Part shown: positions 54,939 to 64,000 of the stretch, one piece after another | Numbering within the stretch: position 1 is the stretch's first letter | How the letters are laid out: each line of letters opens with the position of its first letter | DNA from: Fragum whitleyi | Taxonomy: Eukaryota > Mollusca > Bivalvia > Cardiida > Cardiidae | Reading direction: 5' to 3' | Length of the DNA stretch: 64,000 nucleotides | Assembly (NCBI GenBank): GCA_948146395.1 | Contig: OX411558.1 | Span: 49,091,122 to 49,155,121, forward strand | Translations under genes and position numbers: made by a program | The notes under the pieces: generated by a model | Database searches by the model: none | What the model was told of the DNA's origin: nothing | Seen by the model: the letters and a program-made list of their open reading frames with translations, nothing else

Positions 54939-57900
54939 TGAATGAATGAATATTGCTTTACGGCCCGTCGACAACTAAGGTCATGTTGGGCGCAAACACT
55001 CGTGTATAAAACTGGAATAATCCGACGTGAGCACGAAAGCACATGGACTCTCCCCAGATCAGGAGAACGGCCCATGTGCGAGTCCACTCGACCGGAAAAT
55101 TAAAAAAAGTGATCATTCATACGTGTATTAAAATTCAAATAAACAAAATTATATAACAAATCAATATAAACTAATAAATCCAAAAGAGTTTTTCAATTAT
55201 AAAAGAAATAATAACCAAAAAGGCTATTGAAAACGATAAGATTTTATATAACATTTTAAAAAATAAAGACGAAGAACGGTAAATATAACCTAAAATTAGA
55301 TTTTACTGTATAAATGAATTGCTTTAAGAAAATCAAATATAAGTTCTAATTTGACCATGTCAAACAGCTGCCTCATACTATCAACTTTAAAATACCTGTC
55401 TCTAATAAAAGAAAAGTCAATACAATCAATAAAAATATGTTTGACAGTAAGAGGAGCGTTACATGGAATGCACATTGGCATCTCGTCTCCTTTTAATAGA
55501 TAGGAATGTGTCAGATGAGTATGACCAATGCGTATGCGAGTCAGGATAAGCTCTTCTCGACGGCTTGACCTGTAACCAGGTAGCCAATCGCCAAGATCCT
55601 GTCGCACAGAATATAGTTTATTATTTTGATTCGCAGGATCAGACCAGCAGTTCCTCCAGACATCATGAATAAAACAATGAATTAAGGGTTTAAAATCAGT
55701 AAAAGGTACTTCAAAAGGTAAAATCTCAAGTGATAATGCATCCTTGGCAGCTTTATCTGCCTCCTCATTACCACGAATACCAATGTGGCTTGGAAGCCAG
55801 CAGAAAACGAGATCAACATCATTAAGCTGGGCAATTTTATCAAGTAGCCTTACGATAAGGGGATTGTCAGTTTTCTCGTGCTCAATCGCTTGCATGCTTG
55901 ACATAGAGTCAGTGTATATAATATAACGAGAGAATCGTTCTGCGATTATATGATCGAGTGCGAGATCAATGGCCTTAAGCTCGGCTGAAAAAATAGAAGA
56001 GTTATTAGGAAGGCGGAATTGATATTTTTCGCCATCTAAAATAGTTGCTGAAGCAACTTTTTCGCCAACTTTTGACCCGTCAGTGTATATCTCTTCATAT
56101 GAAGTGTATTTTTCTTTGACTTCCAAAAACTTTGTTTTAAAAATAGTTGGATCTGTTGTATCTTTTTTGTTTGAGGCAAGATCATAAAGAAACGTGGGAC
56201 TTTTATAGGTCCATAAAGGAATATCAGGAACAATATGTTCTGCCACGTCCTCTAAGTCAAAATCTAGAGAGTTAACATCAGCTTCACAGCGCAAACTAAA
56301 GGGAAGTATAGGGTTCCTTTTCTTTTCAAAATCCTCTCTATATTTTGGTTCAAAAACAACTTTATAAGTAGGATTGTTGGGATTTGATTTGAGCTTTAAA
56401 TAATACTGCAAAGAAAGCTTTTTCCTGCGTAAATTTAAAGAGGGTTCATTTGCTTCTGTATAAAGACTGTTAACTGGTGACGTTCTAAATGCGCCCAACG
56501 CCAAACGCAATCCTTGATTATGAGTAGTATCAAGTTTGCGAAGATATGAAGGGCGTGCAGAACCATAAACAACACAGCCATAGTCTAGCTTTGATCTAAC
56601 AAGTGCCCTATAAAGGCGCAATAGAACCTTTTTATCGGCTCCCCAATCCATACTGGATACAACACGTAAAAGGTTAAGTGCCTTCAGGCATTTATTTTTC
56701 AAATTATCAATATGTGGAATAAACGACAGTTTAGAATCAAAAAGGAGTCCTAAGAACTTAAATTCTTTGACAACTTCAATCGGTACTCCATCCAACTTTA
56801 AATCTGGATCAAGATGCATTTTTCTCGATTGACAAAAATGCATACATTTAGTTTTTGTCTTTGAAAACTTGAAACCGTTTTCATTGGACCATTTTGAAAG
56901 ATTGTTCAAGACTTGTTGCAATTGTCTTTCAATTGTATGCATTTGCTTTGATCTGTAGCATATACAAAAGTCGTCAACGTAGAGAAAACATTCCACACCA
57001 GGGCAAACGGTTTTAACAATGTTGTTTATTTTGACACTAAATAGTGTCACCGATAAAATACTCCCCTGGGGAACACCCATTTCTTGTTCATGGGGATCAG
57101 ATAAAGTATCTCCAACACGGACTCTAAACTGACGTTCATCCAAAAAAGCTGAGATGAAAAAGGCAAGGCGACCTCGAATACCGAAATCATAGAGGTCGTT
57201 CATAATTCCATACTTCCAAGTGGTGTCATAAGCACTTTCGAGATCGAAAAAAACAGAAACAACGTGTTCCTTCTTTATAAAGGCTTCTCGAACAAATGTC
57301 TCGAAGCGAACAAGATGATCAAGAGTGCTTCTCTGTTTACGAAAGCCACTTTGGACTTGCGTAATAAGGTGGTTCTTTTCAAGAAACCAAACAAGACGAT
57401 CATTAACCATTCTTTCCATGGTTTTACAGATGCAACTAGTTAAAGCAATAGGGCGGTAATTTGAAGGGTTTGTGGAATCTTTACCTGGTTTAGGTATTGG
57501 AATAACGATAGCTTCCCGCCAAGAGGCTGGAATGCTTCCCGTCTTCCATACTTGATTATAAATTTGAAGTAAGCAATGAAGGGAACGAGAAGGCAAACGT
57601 TTGAGGAATTGATAATGAATAGCATCTGATCCGACAGCAGTGTCATGACACTTTTTTAAAGCTTTTTTCAATTCCTTAACGGAAAAGTCTCTATTATAAT
57701 GTTCCAGATTTCTTGAACTAAAATTAAGTTTAGACTTTTCTTTTTCACCTTGAAACTTCTGAAACGTAGTTGAATAATTAGTAGAGGAAGATTTCTTGGC
57801 AAATGTGTCTGCTAAGACATTAGCAATATCATGTTTCGAAGAAACTGTTTTATCTTCATCTGTTTGAAGATGGCCAACACTTAAGGATGTATTCTTCCCA

Positions 57901-58860
57901 CTAATTTTACGTATCATATCCCAAGTCTTTTTGACAGATGATCTAGAATTTAATCTAGAGACATACTGTCTCCAAGACGAACGCTTACTTTGTTTTATAG
58001 TGCGACGTGCTTTTGCACGTGCAATTTTAAATTTGTAAAGATTTTCCTTTGAAGGTCTTAAGCCAAATGCTCTAAGCGCACGTTTTCTTTCAGCTACAGC
58101 CTTTTTGCAATCGTCATTAAACCATGGCTTGTTTGAAATTTTTGGGTTAGGCGATGTTTGTGGAATACTTTTTTCTGCAGCAGAATAAAGTAAAGATAAA
58201 AACAAGTCTGCAGAGTTTTCACAGTCATCAAAAGCTTCTGGATTTATCGACTGTTCACATGTGGTTCTAAAAAGTTCCCAATTAGCCTTATGGAGTTTCC
58301 AACGCCTAGGGCGCTCCTGAACAGATGGTCCTAATTCGGAGATCTGAATAGGGAAATGGTCACTTCCATGAAGGTCGGAAAGAACTTTCCATGAAAAATC
58401 AGGAAAAATATCAGGACTGCAAATAGTCAAATCCAGTGAAGAATAATTTCCAGTTGCAGGATGAAGATAAGTTTTAGATTTATCATTAAGTAAAACTAGA
58501 TCATGCCTTGTTACAAAGTCCTCAACAATACGACCTTTGTCGTCTGTATTGGAGCATCCCCATAACTTATGATGAGAATTGAAATCTCCCATAAGTATAA
58601 AAGGTTTTGGTAGCTGGTCAACGAGATTATCAAGTTTGCTACCATCTACAGGGAAACTAGGAGGAAGATAAACAGAACACAATGTAATTGTTTTATTTAG
58701 CGAGATACTTACAGCTACTGCTTGCAAAGAAGTATCTAGACTGACATGACGGTGAGGAATATTATTATTAATAATAATACCCACACCACCAGATGCTCTT
58801 TCACGTTCTGTAAAGTTAGTCAGATAGCAAGAATGATTTTTCAAAGAAAACTTATCTGTA
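54939..58860 (-). mobile_element. LINE E6 (B-type), 5'-truncated, nested in E5
   Basis: GAAT tail, 3' UTR (about 54950-55295) and ORF2 lacking its first ~43 codons. 5' truncation plus a 15-nt target duplication is the classic outcome of target-primed reverse transcription. It is the youngest event in the nest because it interrupts E5, which interrupts E7. Confidence 0.93.
55296..58860 (-). pseudogene. LINE E6 ORF2, N-terminally truncated, otherwise open
   Basis: Element homology starts at 58860 (TDKFSLKNHSC) after loss of the N-terminal QWNCRS and CLQETF motifs, so no endonuclease can be made. The reading before this (to 58895) is E5 3' UTR. RT intact (FFDLESAYD, MGVPQGS, FLYVDDFC), RNase H (YTDGSKVG, SAELKAID, IYTDSMSS, GNEEADKA) and final CIPCNAPLTVKHIFIDC finger intact, ending at 55296. 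No internal stop. B-type markers FTERERASGG and INNNIPH. Confidence 0.92.
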
Positions 58861-58875
58861 CAAAACTTAAAAGAA
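58861..58875. repeat. Target site duplication of E6, right copy
   Basis: Exact repeat of 54924-54938 (caaaacttaaaagaa). Confidence 0.92.
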
Positions 58876-58966
58876 AATCGTGCACAAAAGAACACTATAT
58901 ATTAATGTAAAATTCAAAGAGACATTTTTAAAACTAAGGGACACATGGATTCAAAAGAAAATAAAA

Positions 58967-61900
58967 TCATATTTTATAATACAAATTAATGGCCTTAAGG
59001 TAATCAAAAATCAGTTCAATTTTTACATAATCAAATAAGTTCTTCATACTGTCAACTTTAAAATATCTATCTCTAGTAAAAGAGAAATCTATACAATCAA
59101 TAAAACTATGCTTGACAGTAAGAGGACAGTCGCAAGGAATACACATTGGCATGTCTTCTCCCTTTAAAAGATAAGAGTGTGTGAGGTGTGTATGGCCAAT
59201 GCGTAACCGAGTCAAGATAAGTTCTTCGCGACGGTTTGACCTGTAACCAGGTAACCAATCGCCGAGGTCCTGTTGAACAGAAAATAATTTATTATACTGG
59301 TTGGCTGGATCATTCCAACATTTACTCCAGACATCATGAATAAAACTATGAATAAGGGGTTTAAAATCAGTAAAAGGTACTTCAAATGGTAAAATTTCAA
59401 GTGACAATGCGTCCTTGGCAGCTTTATCTGCCTCCTCGTTACCACGAATACCAATGTGGCTTGGAAGCCAGCAGAAAATAAGATCAACATCATATAGCTG
59501 AGCTATTTTATCGAGTAATCTTACGATAAGGGGGTTGTCAGTTTTCTCGTGCTCAATCGCTTGCATACTTGACATGGAGTCAGTGTATATAATATAACGA
59601 GAGAATCGTTCTGCGATCATATGATCGAGTGCGAGATCAATGGCTTTAAGCTCGGCTGAAAAAATGGAAGAGTTATTAGGAAGGCGGAATTGATATTTTT
59701 CGCCATCTAAAATAGTGGCTGAAGCAACTTTTTCGCCATCTTTTGAACCGTCTGTGTATATCTCTTTATATGAAGTGTAATTTTCTTTGACCTCCAAGAA
59801 TTTTGTTTTAAAAATAGATGGATCTGTTGTATCCTTTTTGCCGGAAGCAAGATCATAAAGAAACGTGGGACTTTTATATGTCCACAAAGGAACATCAGGA
59901 ACAATATGTTCTGCCACGTCCTCTAGATCAAAATCTAGAGAGTGAACATCTGCTTCACAACGTAAACTAAATGGGGGTATTGCACTTGGTTTTTTATCAA
60001 AATCCCGTCTGTGTTTAGGTTCAAACACAGCTTTGTATGTCGGATTCTCAGGATTTGATTTAAGTTTTAAAAAATATTGTAAAGAAAGCTTCTTCCTTCG
60101 TAAATTTAAGGAAGGCTCATTTGCTTCTGTATAAAGACTGTTAACTGGTGACGTTCTAAATGCACCCAACGCCAAACGCAATCCTTGATTATGAATAGTA
60201 TCAAGTTTGCGAAGGTATGAAGGGCGTGCAGAACCATAAACAACACAGCCATAGTCTAGCTTTGATCTAACAAGTGCCCTATAGAGGCGCAATAGAACCT
60301 TTTTATCGGCTCCCCAATCCATACTGGATACAACACGTAAAAGATTAAGTGCCTTTTGGCATTTATTTTTCAAATTGTCAATATGGGGTATAAACGACAG
60401 CTTAGAATCAAAAATTAGTCCTAAAAATTTAAATATCTTAACAACTTCAATCTGCACTCCGTCCAACTTTAAATCTGGATCGGAGTGCATTTTTCTTGAT
60501 TGACAAAAATGCATACATTTAGTTTTTGTCTTTGAAAACTTGAAGCCGTTTTCATTGGACCATTTTGAAAGATTGTTTAAGACTTGCTGCAACTGTCTTT
60601 CAATTGTATACATGTGTTTTGATCTGTAACAGATGCAAAAAACATCAACATAAAGGAAACATTCCACGCCAGGGCAAACAGTTTTAACGATATTGTTTAT
60701 TTTGACACTAAATAGTGTCACCGATAAAATACTTCCCTGGGGTACACCCATTTCTTGTTCATGAGGATCAGATAGAGTATCTCCGACCCGGACTCTAAAC
60801 TGCCGTTCATCCAAAAAAGCTGAGATGAAATAGGCAAGGCGACCTCGTATACCGAAATCATAGAGGTCGTTCATAATTCCATACTTCCACGTGGTATCAT
60901 AAGCACTTTCGAGATCGAAAAAGACAGAAACAACATGTTCTTTCTTTATAAAGGCTTCTCGAATAAATGTCTCGAAGCGAACAAGATGATCAAGAGTGCT
61001 TCTCTGTTTACGAAAGCCACTTTGGACTTGAGTAATAAGGTGGTTCTTTTCAAGAAACCAGACAAGACGATCATTTACCATTCTTTCCATGGTCTTGCAA
61101 ATACAACTAGTTAAAGCAATAGGGCGATAATTAGAAGGATTTGTGGAATCTTTACCTGGTTTAGGTATTGGAATAACGATAGCTTCCCGCCAAGAGGCTG
61201 GAATGCTTCCCGTTTTCCATACCCGGTTATAAATTTCAAGTAAGCAATGCAAAGAACGAGAGGGCAAACGTTTGAGGAATTGATAATGTATATTATCATT
61301 ACCTACAGCAGTGTCATGACACTTCTTTAAAGCCTTCTTCAATTCTTTGACAGAAAAGTCTCTATTATAATGTTCCAGTCGACTGGAACTGAAGTTAAGT
61401 TTTGACTTTTCTTTATCACCTTTGAATTTTTGAAATGCAGGTGAGTAATTGGATGATGATGACTTCTTGGCAAACGTGTTTGCCAATACATTCGCAATAC
61501 CAGCCTTGGAAGAAACGTCACTGAGGTCAGTTCTTAAATGACCAACTCCAATTGACGTGTTCTTTCCGCTGATTTTGCGCACCATATCCCATGTCTTTTT
61601 GACAGATGATCTAGAATTTAATCTAGAAACATACTGTCTCCAAGACGAACGCTTACTTTGTTTAATGGTACGACGAGCTTTCGCTCGTGCAATTTTAAAT
61701 TTGTACAGGTTCTCCTTTGATGGTCTCAAATCAAATGACCTAAGAGCAGACCTACGCTCAGCTATAGCCTGTTTGCAATCTTCATTAAACCATGGTTTGT
61801 TAGGGTGTTTAGGGTCAGGCGACGTTCTTGGAATAGCTTTCTCTGCAGCGGAATATAGTAAGGATGTGAATAGCTCTGAAGAGTTTTCACAATCTTCAAA

Positions 61901-62650
61901 AGCCTGTGGATTTATTGATTGTTCGCAGGTAGTTTTGAATAACTCCCAATTAGCTTTGTGGAGTTTCCAACGCCTTGGGCGTTCTTGAACCGATGGTCCT
62001 AATTCAGAAATATGAATAGGAAAATGGTCACTACCATGAAGGTCCGAGTCCACTTTCCAGCTAAAAGCCGGGAAAATGTCTGGAGTGCAAACAGTTAAAT
62101 CCAATGAAGAATATGAACCAGTAGCTGGATGATGATACGTGGAGGATTTATCATTTAATAGAATAAGATCATGATTTGATATGAAATCTTCAATTATGCG
62201 ACCTTTGTCGTCTGTATTAGTACATCCCCAAAGCGTATGATGGGAATTAAAATCTCCCATTAATATGAAAGGCTTTGGTAACTGTTCGACAAGATCATCT
62301 AGTTTCCTATGGTTGATAGGAGAACTAGGGGGTAGATAAATTGAACAAATGGTAATTGTTTTATTAAGAGATACACTTACAGCTACAGCTTGTAGCGTAG
62401 TATTAAGAGGAATAATGCGATGAGGAACACTGTTATTAACAATAATTCCGACACCGCCCGAAGCTTTCTCATTCCCTTCAAAATTTTTCATATAGCAAGA
62501 GTGATACTTGAAAGAGAATTTGTCAGTGTCTTTAAGAAAAGTCTCTTGCAAACAAATAGCTACTGGCTTTCCATTCGAAACTAATAGATTCAATTCTTCA
62601 AAATTAGCCTTGATGCTGCGACAATTCCATTGAATGATTTTGTTCGCCAT
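58967..62650 (-). CDS. LINE E5 ORF2: full-length frame but RT motif YVDD changed to YVDV
   Basis: 1227 aa, ATG 62650, stop 58967-58969, no frame break. Endonuclease residues are all kept (QWNCRS, CLQETF, MGDFNSHH, GSDHFPI), as are RNase H motifs and a C-terminal finger (CIPCDCPLTVKHSFIDC). The RT active site reads FLYVDVFC: Asp670 is Val (codon at 60641-60643), two nucleotide changes from the sister copies. The second Asp of YxDD is needed to bind the catalytic metal, so the polymerase is expected to be dead. The C-terminal ~250 residues (IKENYTSYKEI, FIHDVWSKCW, FDYLKAINLYYKI) form a third sequence type. N-terminal half almost identical to E4. Confidence 0.92.
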   Translation of the reverse strand: MANKIIQWNCRSIKANFEELNLLVSNGKPVAICLQETFLKDTDKFSFKYHSCYMKNFEGNEKASGGVGIIVNNSVPHRIIPLNTTLQAVAVSVSLNKTITICSIYLPPSSPINHRKLDDLVEQLPKPFILMGDFNSHHTLWGCTNTDDKGRIIEDFISNHDLILLNDKSSTYHHPATGSYSSLDLTVCTPDIFPAFSWKVDSDLHGSDHFPIHISELGPSVQERPRRWKLHKANWELFKTTCEQSINPQAFEDCENSSELFTSLLYSAAEKAIPRTSPDPKHPNKPWFNEDCKQAIAERRSALRSFDLRPSKENLYKFKIARAKARRTIKQSKRSSWRQYVSRLNSRSSVKKTWDMVRKISGKNTSIGVGHLRTDLSDVSSKAGIANVLANTFAKKSSSSNYSPAFQKFKGDKEKSKLNFSSSRLEHYNRDFSVKELKKALKKCHDTAVGNDNIHYQFLKRLPSRSLHCLLEIYNRVWKTGSIPASWREAIVIPIPKPGKDSTNPSNYRPIALTSCICKTMERMVNDRLVWFLEKNHLITQVQSGFRKQRSTLDHLVRFETFIREAFIKKEHVVSVFFDLESAYDTTWKYGIMNDLYDFGIRGRLAYFISAFLDERQFRVRVGDTLSDPHEQEMGVPQGSILSVTLFSVKINNIVKTVCPGVECFLYVDVFCICYRSKHMYTIERQLQQVLNNLSKWSNENGFKFSKTKTKCMHFCQSRKMHSDPDLKLDGVQIEVVKIFKFLGLIFDSKLSFIPHIDNLKNKCQKALNLLRVVSSMDWGADKKVLLRLYRALVRSKLDYGCVVYGSARPSYLRKLDTIHNQGLRLALGAFRTSPVNSLYTEANEPSLNLRRKKLSLQYFLKLKSNPENPTYKAVFEPKHRRDFDKKPSAIPPFSLRCEADVHSLDFDLEDVAEHIVPDVPLWTYKSPTFLYDLASGKKDTTDPSIFKTKFLEVKENYTSYKEIYTDGSKDGEKVASATILDGEKYQFRLPNNSSIFSAELKAIDLALDHMIAERFSRYIIYTDSMSSMQAIEHEKTDNPLIVRLLDKIAQLYDVDLIFCWLPSHIGIRGNEEADKAAKDALSLEILPFEVPFTDFKPLIHSFIHDVWSKCWNDPANQYNKLFSVQQDLGDWLPGYRSNRREELILTRLRIGHTHLTHSYLLKGEDMPMCIPCDCPLTVKHSFIDCIDFSFTRDRYFKVDSMKNLFDYVKIELIFDYLKAINLYYKI

Positions 62651-62700
62651 AATTAAATTTAGGGAGATAAATATACAAATAAGTTGTGGAAGTATGAAAT

Positions 62701-63613
62701 TTATTTCTTTAAGTGTGAAAGAACAATAATGTTTCTACCTTGCTTATTCTCTTTCGGACCCTGAGGATCCGCAGGTCTCGTTTCGGGAGGTTCACTCCAC
62801 TGCCCAAGGTTTTCATTCCAGTCCGCTTTGGCCTGGTCTCCAAACTCATGGTCCATGGGCTCCTCGTCGGGGTTACCCAAAGCACCGAAACGGTTAAACT
62901 GTTTTATTGGATCCTCAGATCCTTTTGGCAGTCGATTTGATTTAGGAGACCTAGTTCTCCTAGAAGAGGGTGTTGTAAAATCTGTTGTGCTACTACTTGT
63001 AGACTTGGACTCGCTTTCATTTTTGCTTCGACTTTCTATTGGTGTCAAATTGAAAACATCGATAACACTGAAGAGGATTCGGAATATATATATCGACGTT
63101 AACTTTCAAGTATCCAATTTTAATAGATTTGGGTCGTATAGCAGTTTTGAATGTCAGAATAATCGTATTGGTTTTAATTTTATTTCCATCCCTAAAAACT
63201 GATATCCTTCTGGCGTCAGTAACATTTTGAGTCATCAATTCTTCAACAATCTCTTTCTCTGATACCCCTTCTAGATCTGGACAGCGAATGATTCCTTTTG
63301 AAGTATTTAGGGTTGTGTGTTCACGGCATTTGACAGGAATATCAAAAAAGGTTTTAATGTTTAAAAGGTTGTCCGAGTAGGCTTTCTTATCAACCTCTAC
63401 CAGCAAAGCACCATTTTTCAGTTTTTTAACAGTTTTCAATTCTCCAGCTAAAGACTTGAGACATTTATCAATTACAAAAGGTGATAATTTGGTAACTGGT
63501 CTTTCAGAGTTAAGAGATTCAATTAAGAGAAATCTTGGAAAATGTTCTTGAGATTGTCTGTTTTCAGCGTCGGAGTCCATTTGAGCATGTGTTCGTTTGT
63601 TTTGGGAAGCCAT
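62701..63613 (-). pseudogene. LINE E5 ORF1 with internal deletion of the zinc knuckles
   Basis: Starts at 63613 with the intact N-terminal region up to CYRCFQF, then at about 63046 jumps to the C-terminal tail (TPIESRSKNESES). About 0.5 kb present in E3 is missing, including nearly all of the three knuckles and the CQNCKDMF motif, and the junction changes frame (first part ends at 63017, second part open 63048-62701). It cannot make a normal nucleic-acid-binding ORF1. Confidence 0.92.
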
Positions 63614-64000
63614 AGTTTAAGTTTTAAGTTTCATTACCCGTGGCCCCATGCCCTCCACCGAGCCCTACAAGGGGACATAAAAAGGGCGGGTTTCCAGCCC
63701 CCTCATGCCAGGGTTACCCGGGTAGTATACTTGGACCGATTGAATTAAACGCCCGACGAATGCACCGCATGGACAATCTCCCAAAAACAGGATCATGCCA
63801 TGCAAAACACAGTCCAGCAAAGAAATTCATACAACCCAATTAGCCCATAAGCTTATATAGACCAGAACTAAAAACTATTAAATACAACAAGATAAAAGAG
63901 AAACGTGTTTTATACACATTTATAAGGGCTTTGAATACATAACATCAAATTATAACAATAGTATTGCCCAAGTCTAAAACGACCAGCCGATTGCCTAGAC
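63614..64000 (-). promoter_or_regulatory. E5 5' leader (cut by the window end)
   Basis: Same hairpin-rich leader as E3 and E4 from the ORF1 start back to cgattgcctagac, where the window ends inside the gcctaga stem. Confidence 0.6.

Larger units (their letters stand above)
54732..64000 (-). mobile_element. LINE E5 (A-type 5' half, distinct 3' half), interrupted by E6, runs off the window
   Basis: 3' UTR in two pieces (54732-54938 and 58861-58966), ORF2 (58967-62650), internally deleted ORF1 (62701-63613) and leader to the window end. The two 3' UTR pieces are joined by the E6 target duplication. The leader lacks roughly its last 200 bp because the window stops. ORF1, leader and the first half of ORF2 match E3/E4; the C-terminal quarter and 3' UTR differ from both A-type E2 and B-type E6. 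Confidence 0.88.

Overview
The window is eukaryotic and almost wholly repetitive. It has no bacterial-style gene, no complete host gene, and is packed with nested mobile DNA. The mix of non-LTR retrotransposons (LINEs) with CCHC-knuckle ORF1 and endonuclease-RT-RNase H ORF2, short elements carrying ~145-bp core tandem repeats with palindromic ends, tRNA-like SINE pieces and a Polinton-like fragment points to a mollusc, most likely a bivalve. That is an inference from repeat style, not a database match.

Layout. 1-5 kb: a LINE (E1, + strand, B-type) truncated at both ends. 5-15 kb: a second LINE clade (H) with a 2A-like motif and an L1-type ORF1, split by a near-complete A-type LINE (E2) with a perfect 15-nt target duplication. 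15-17.3 kb: tandem repeats and core-repeat elements. 17.35-23.0 kb: minus-strand LINE E3, dropped into the terminal palindrome of a core-repeat element. 23-36.9 kb: old repeats, SINE-like pieces, a 145-bp satellite-like element, a broken Polinton/adintovirus-like structural gene, two palindromes and a possible host exon. 36.97-39.56 kb: the 5' half of minus-strand B-type LINE E9.

39.56-54.24 kb holds the most unusual content: an endogenous element with a parvovirus NS1-like protein (HUH nuclease plus SF3 helicase) at its right and capsid-like or unknown ORFs at its left, all on the + strand. Its genes overlap at start and stop codons. It is broken by two core-repeat elements (41.15-42.42 and 44.08-45.43 kb), by LINE fragments and LINE E4 (45.79-52.07 kb), and finally by a three-deep nest of minus-strand LINEs (E7 containing E5 containing E6) from 54.245 kb to the window end. 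Excluding insertions, about 5.8 kb of element is visible and NS1 is still incomplete.

The LINEs supply most of the coding sequence. ORF1 would coat the RNA; ORF2 would nick target DNA (endonuclease), reverse-transcribe (RT) and remove RNA (RNase H). Every copy here has its own lesion (28-nt deletion, 2-nt deletion, loss of a catalytic Glu, YVDD to YVDV, and so on), and only E4 keeps a fully intact 1227-aa ORF2. The 5' leaders fold into hairpins that appear to covary between subfamilies. Several copies look like A/B mosaics. Insertion order can be read from target duplications and from interrupted ORFs.
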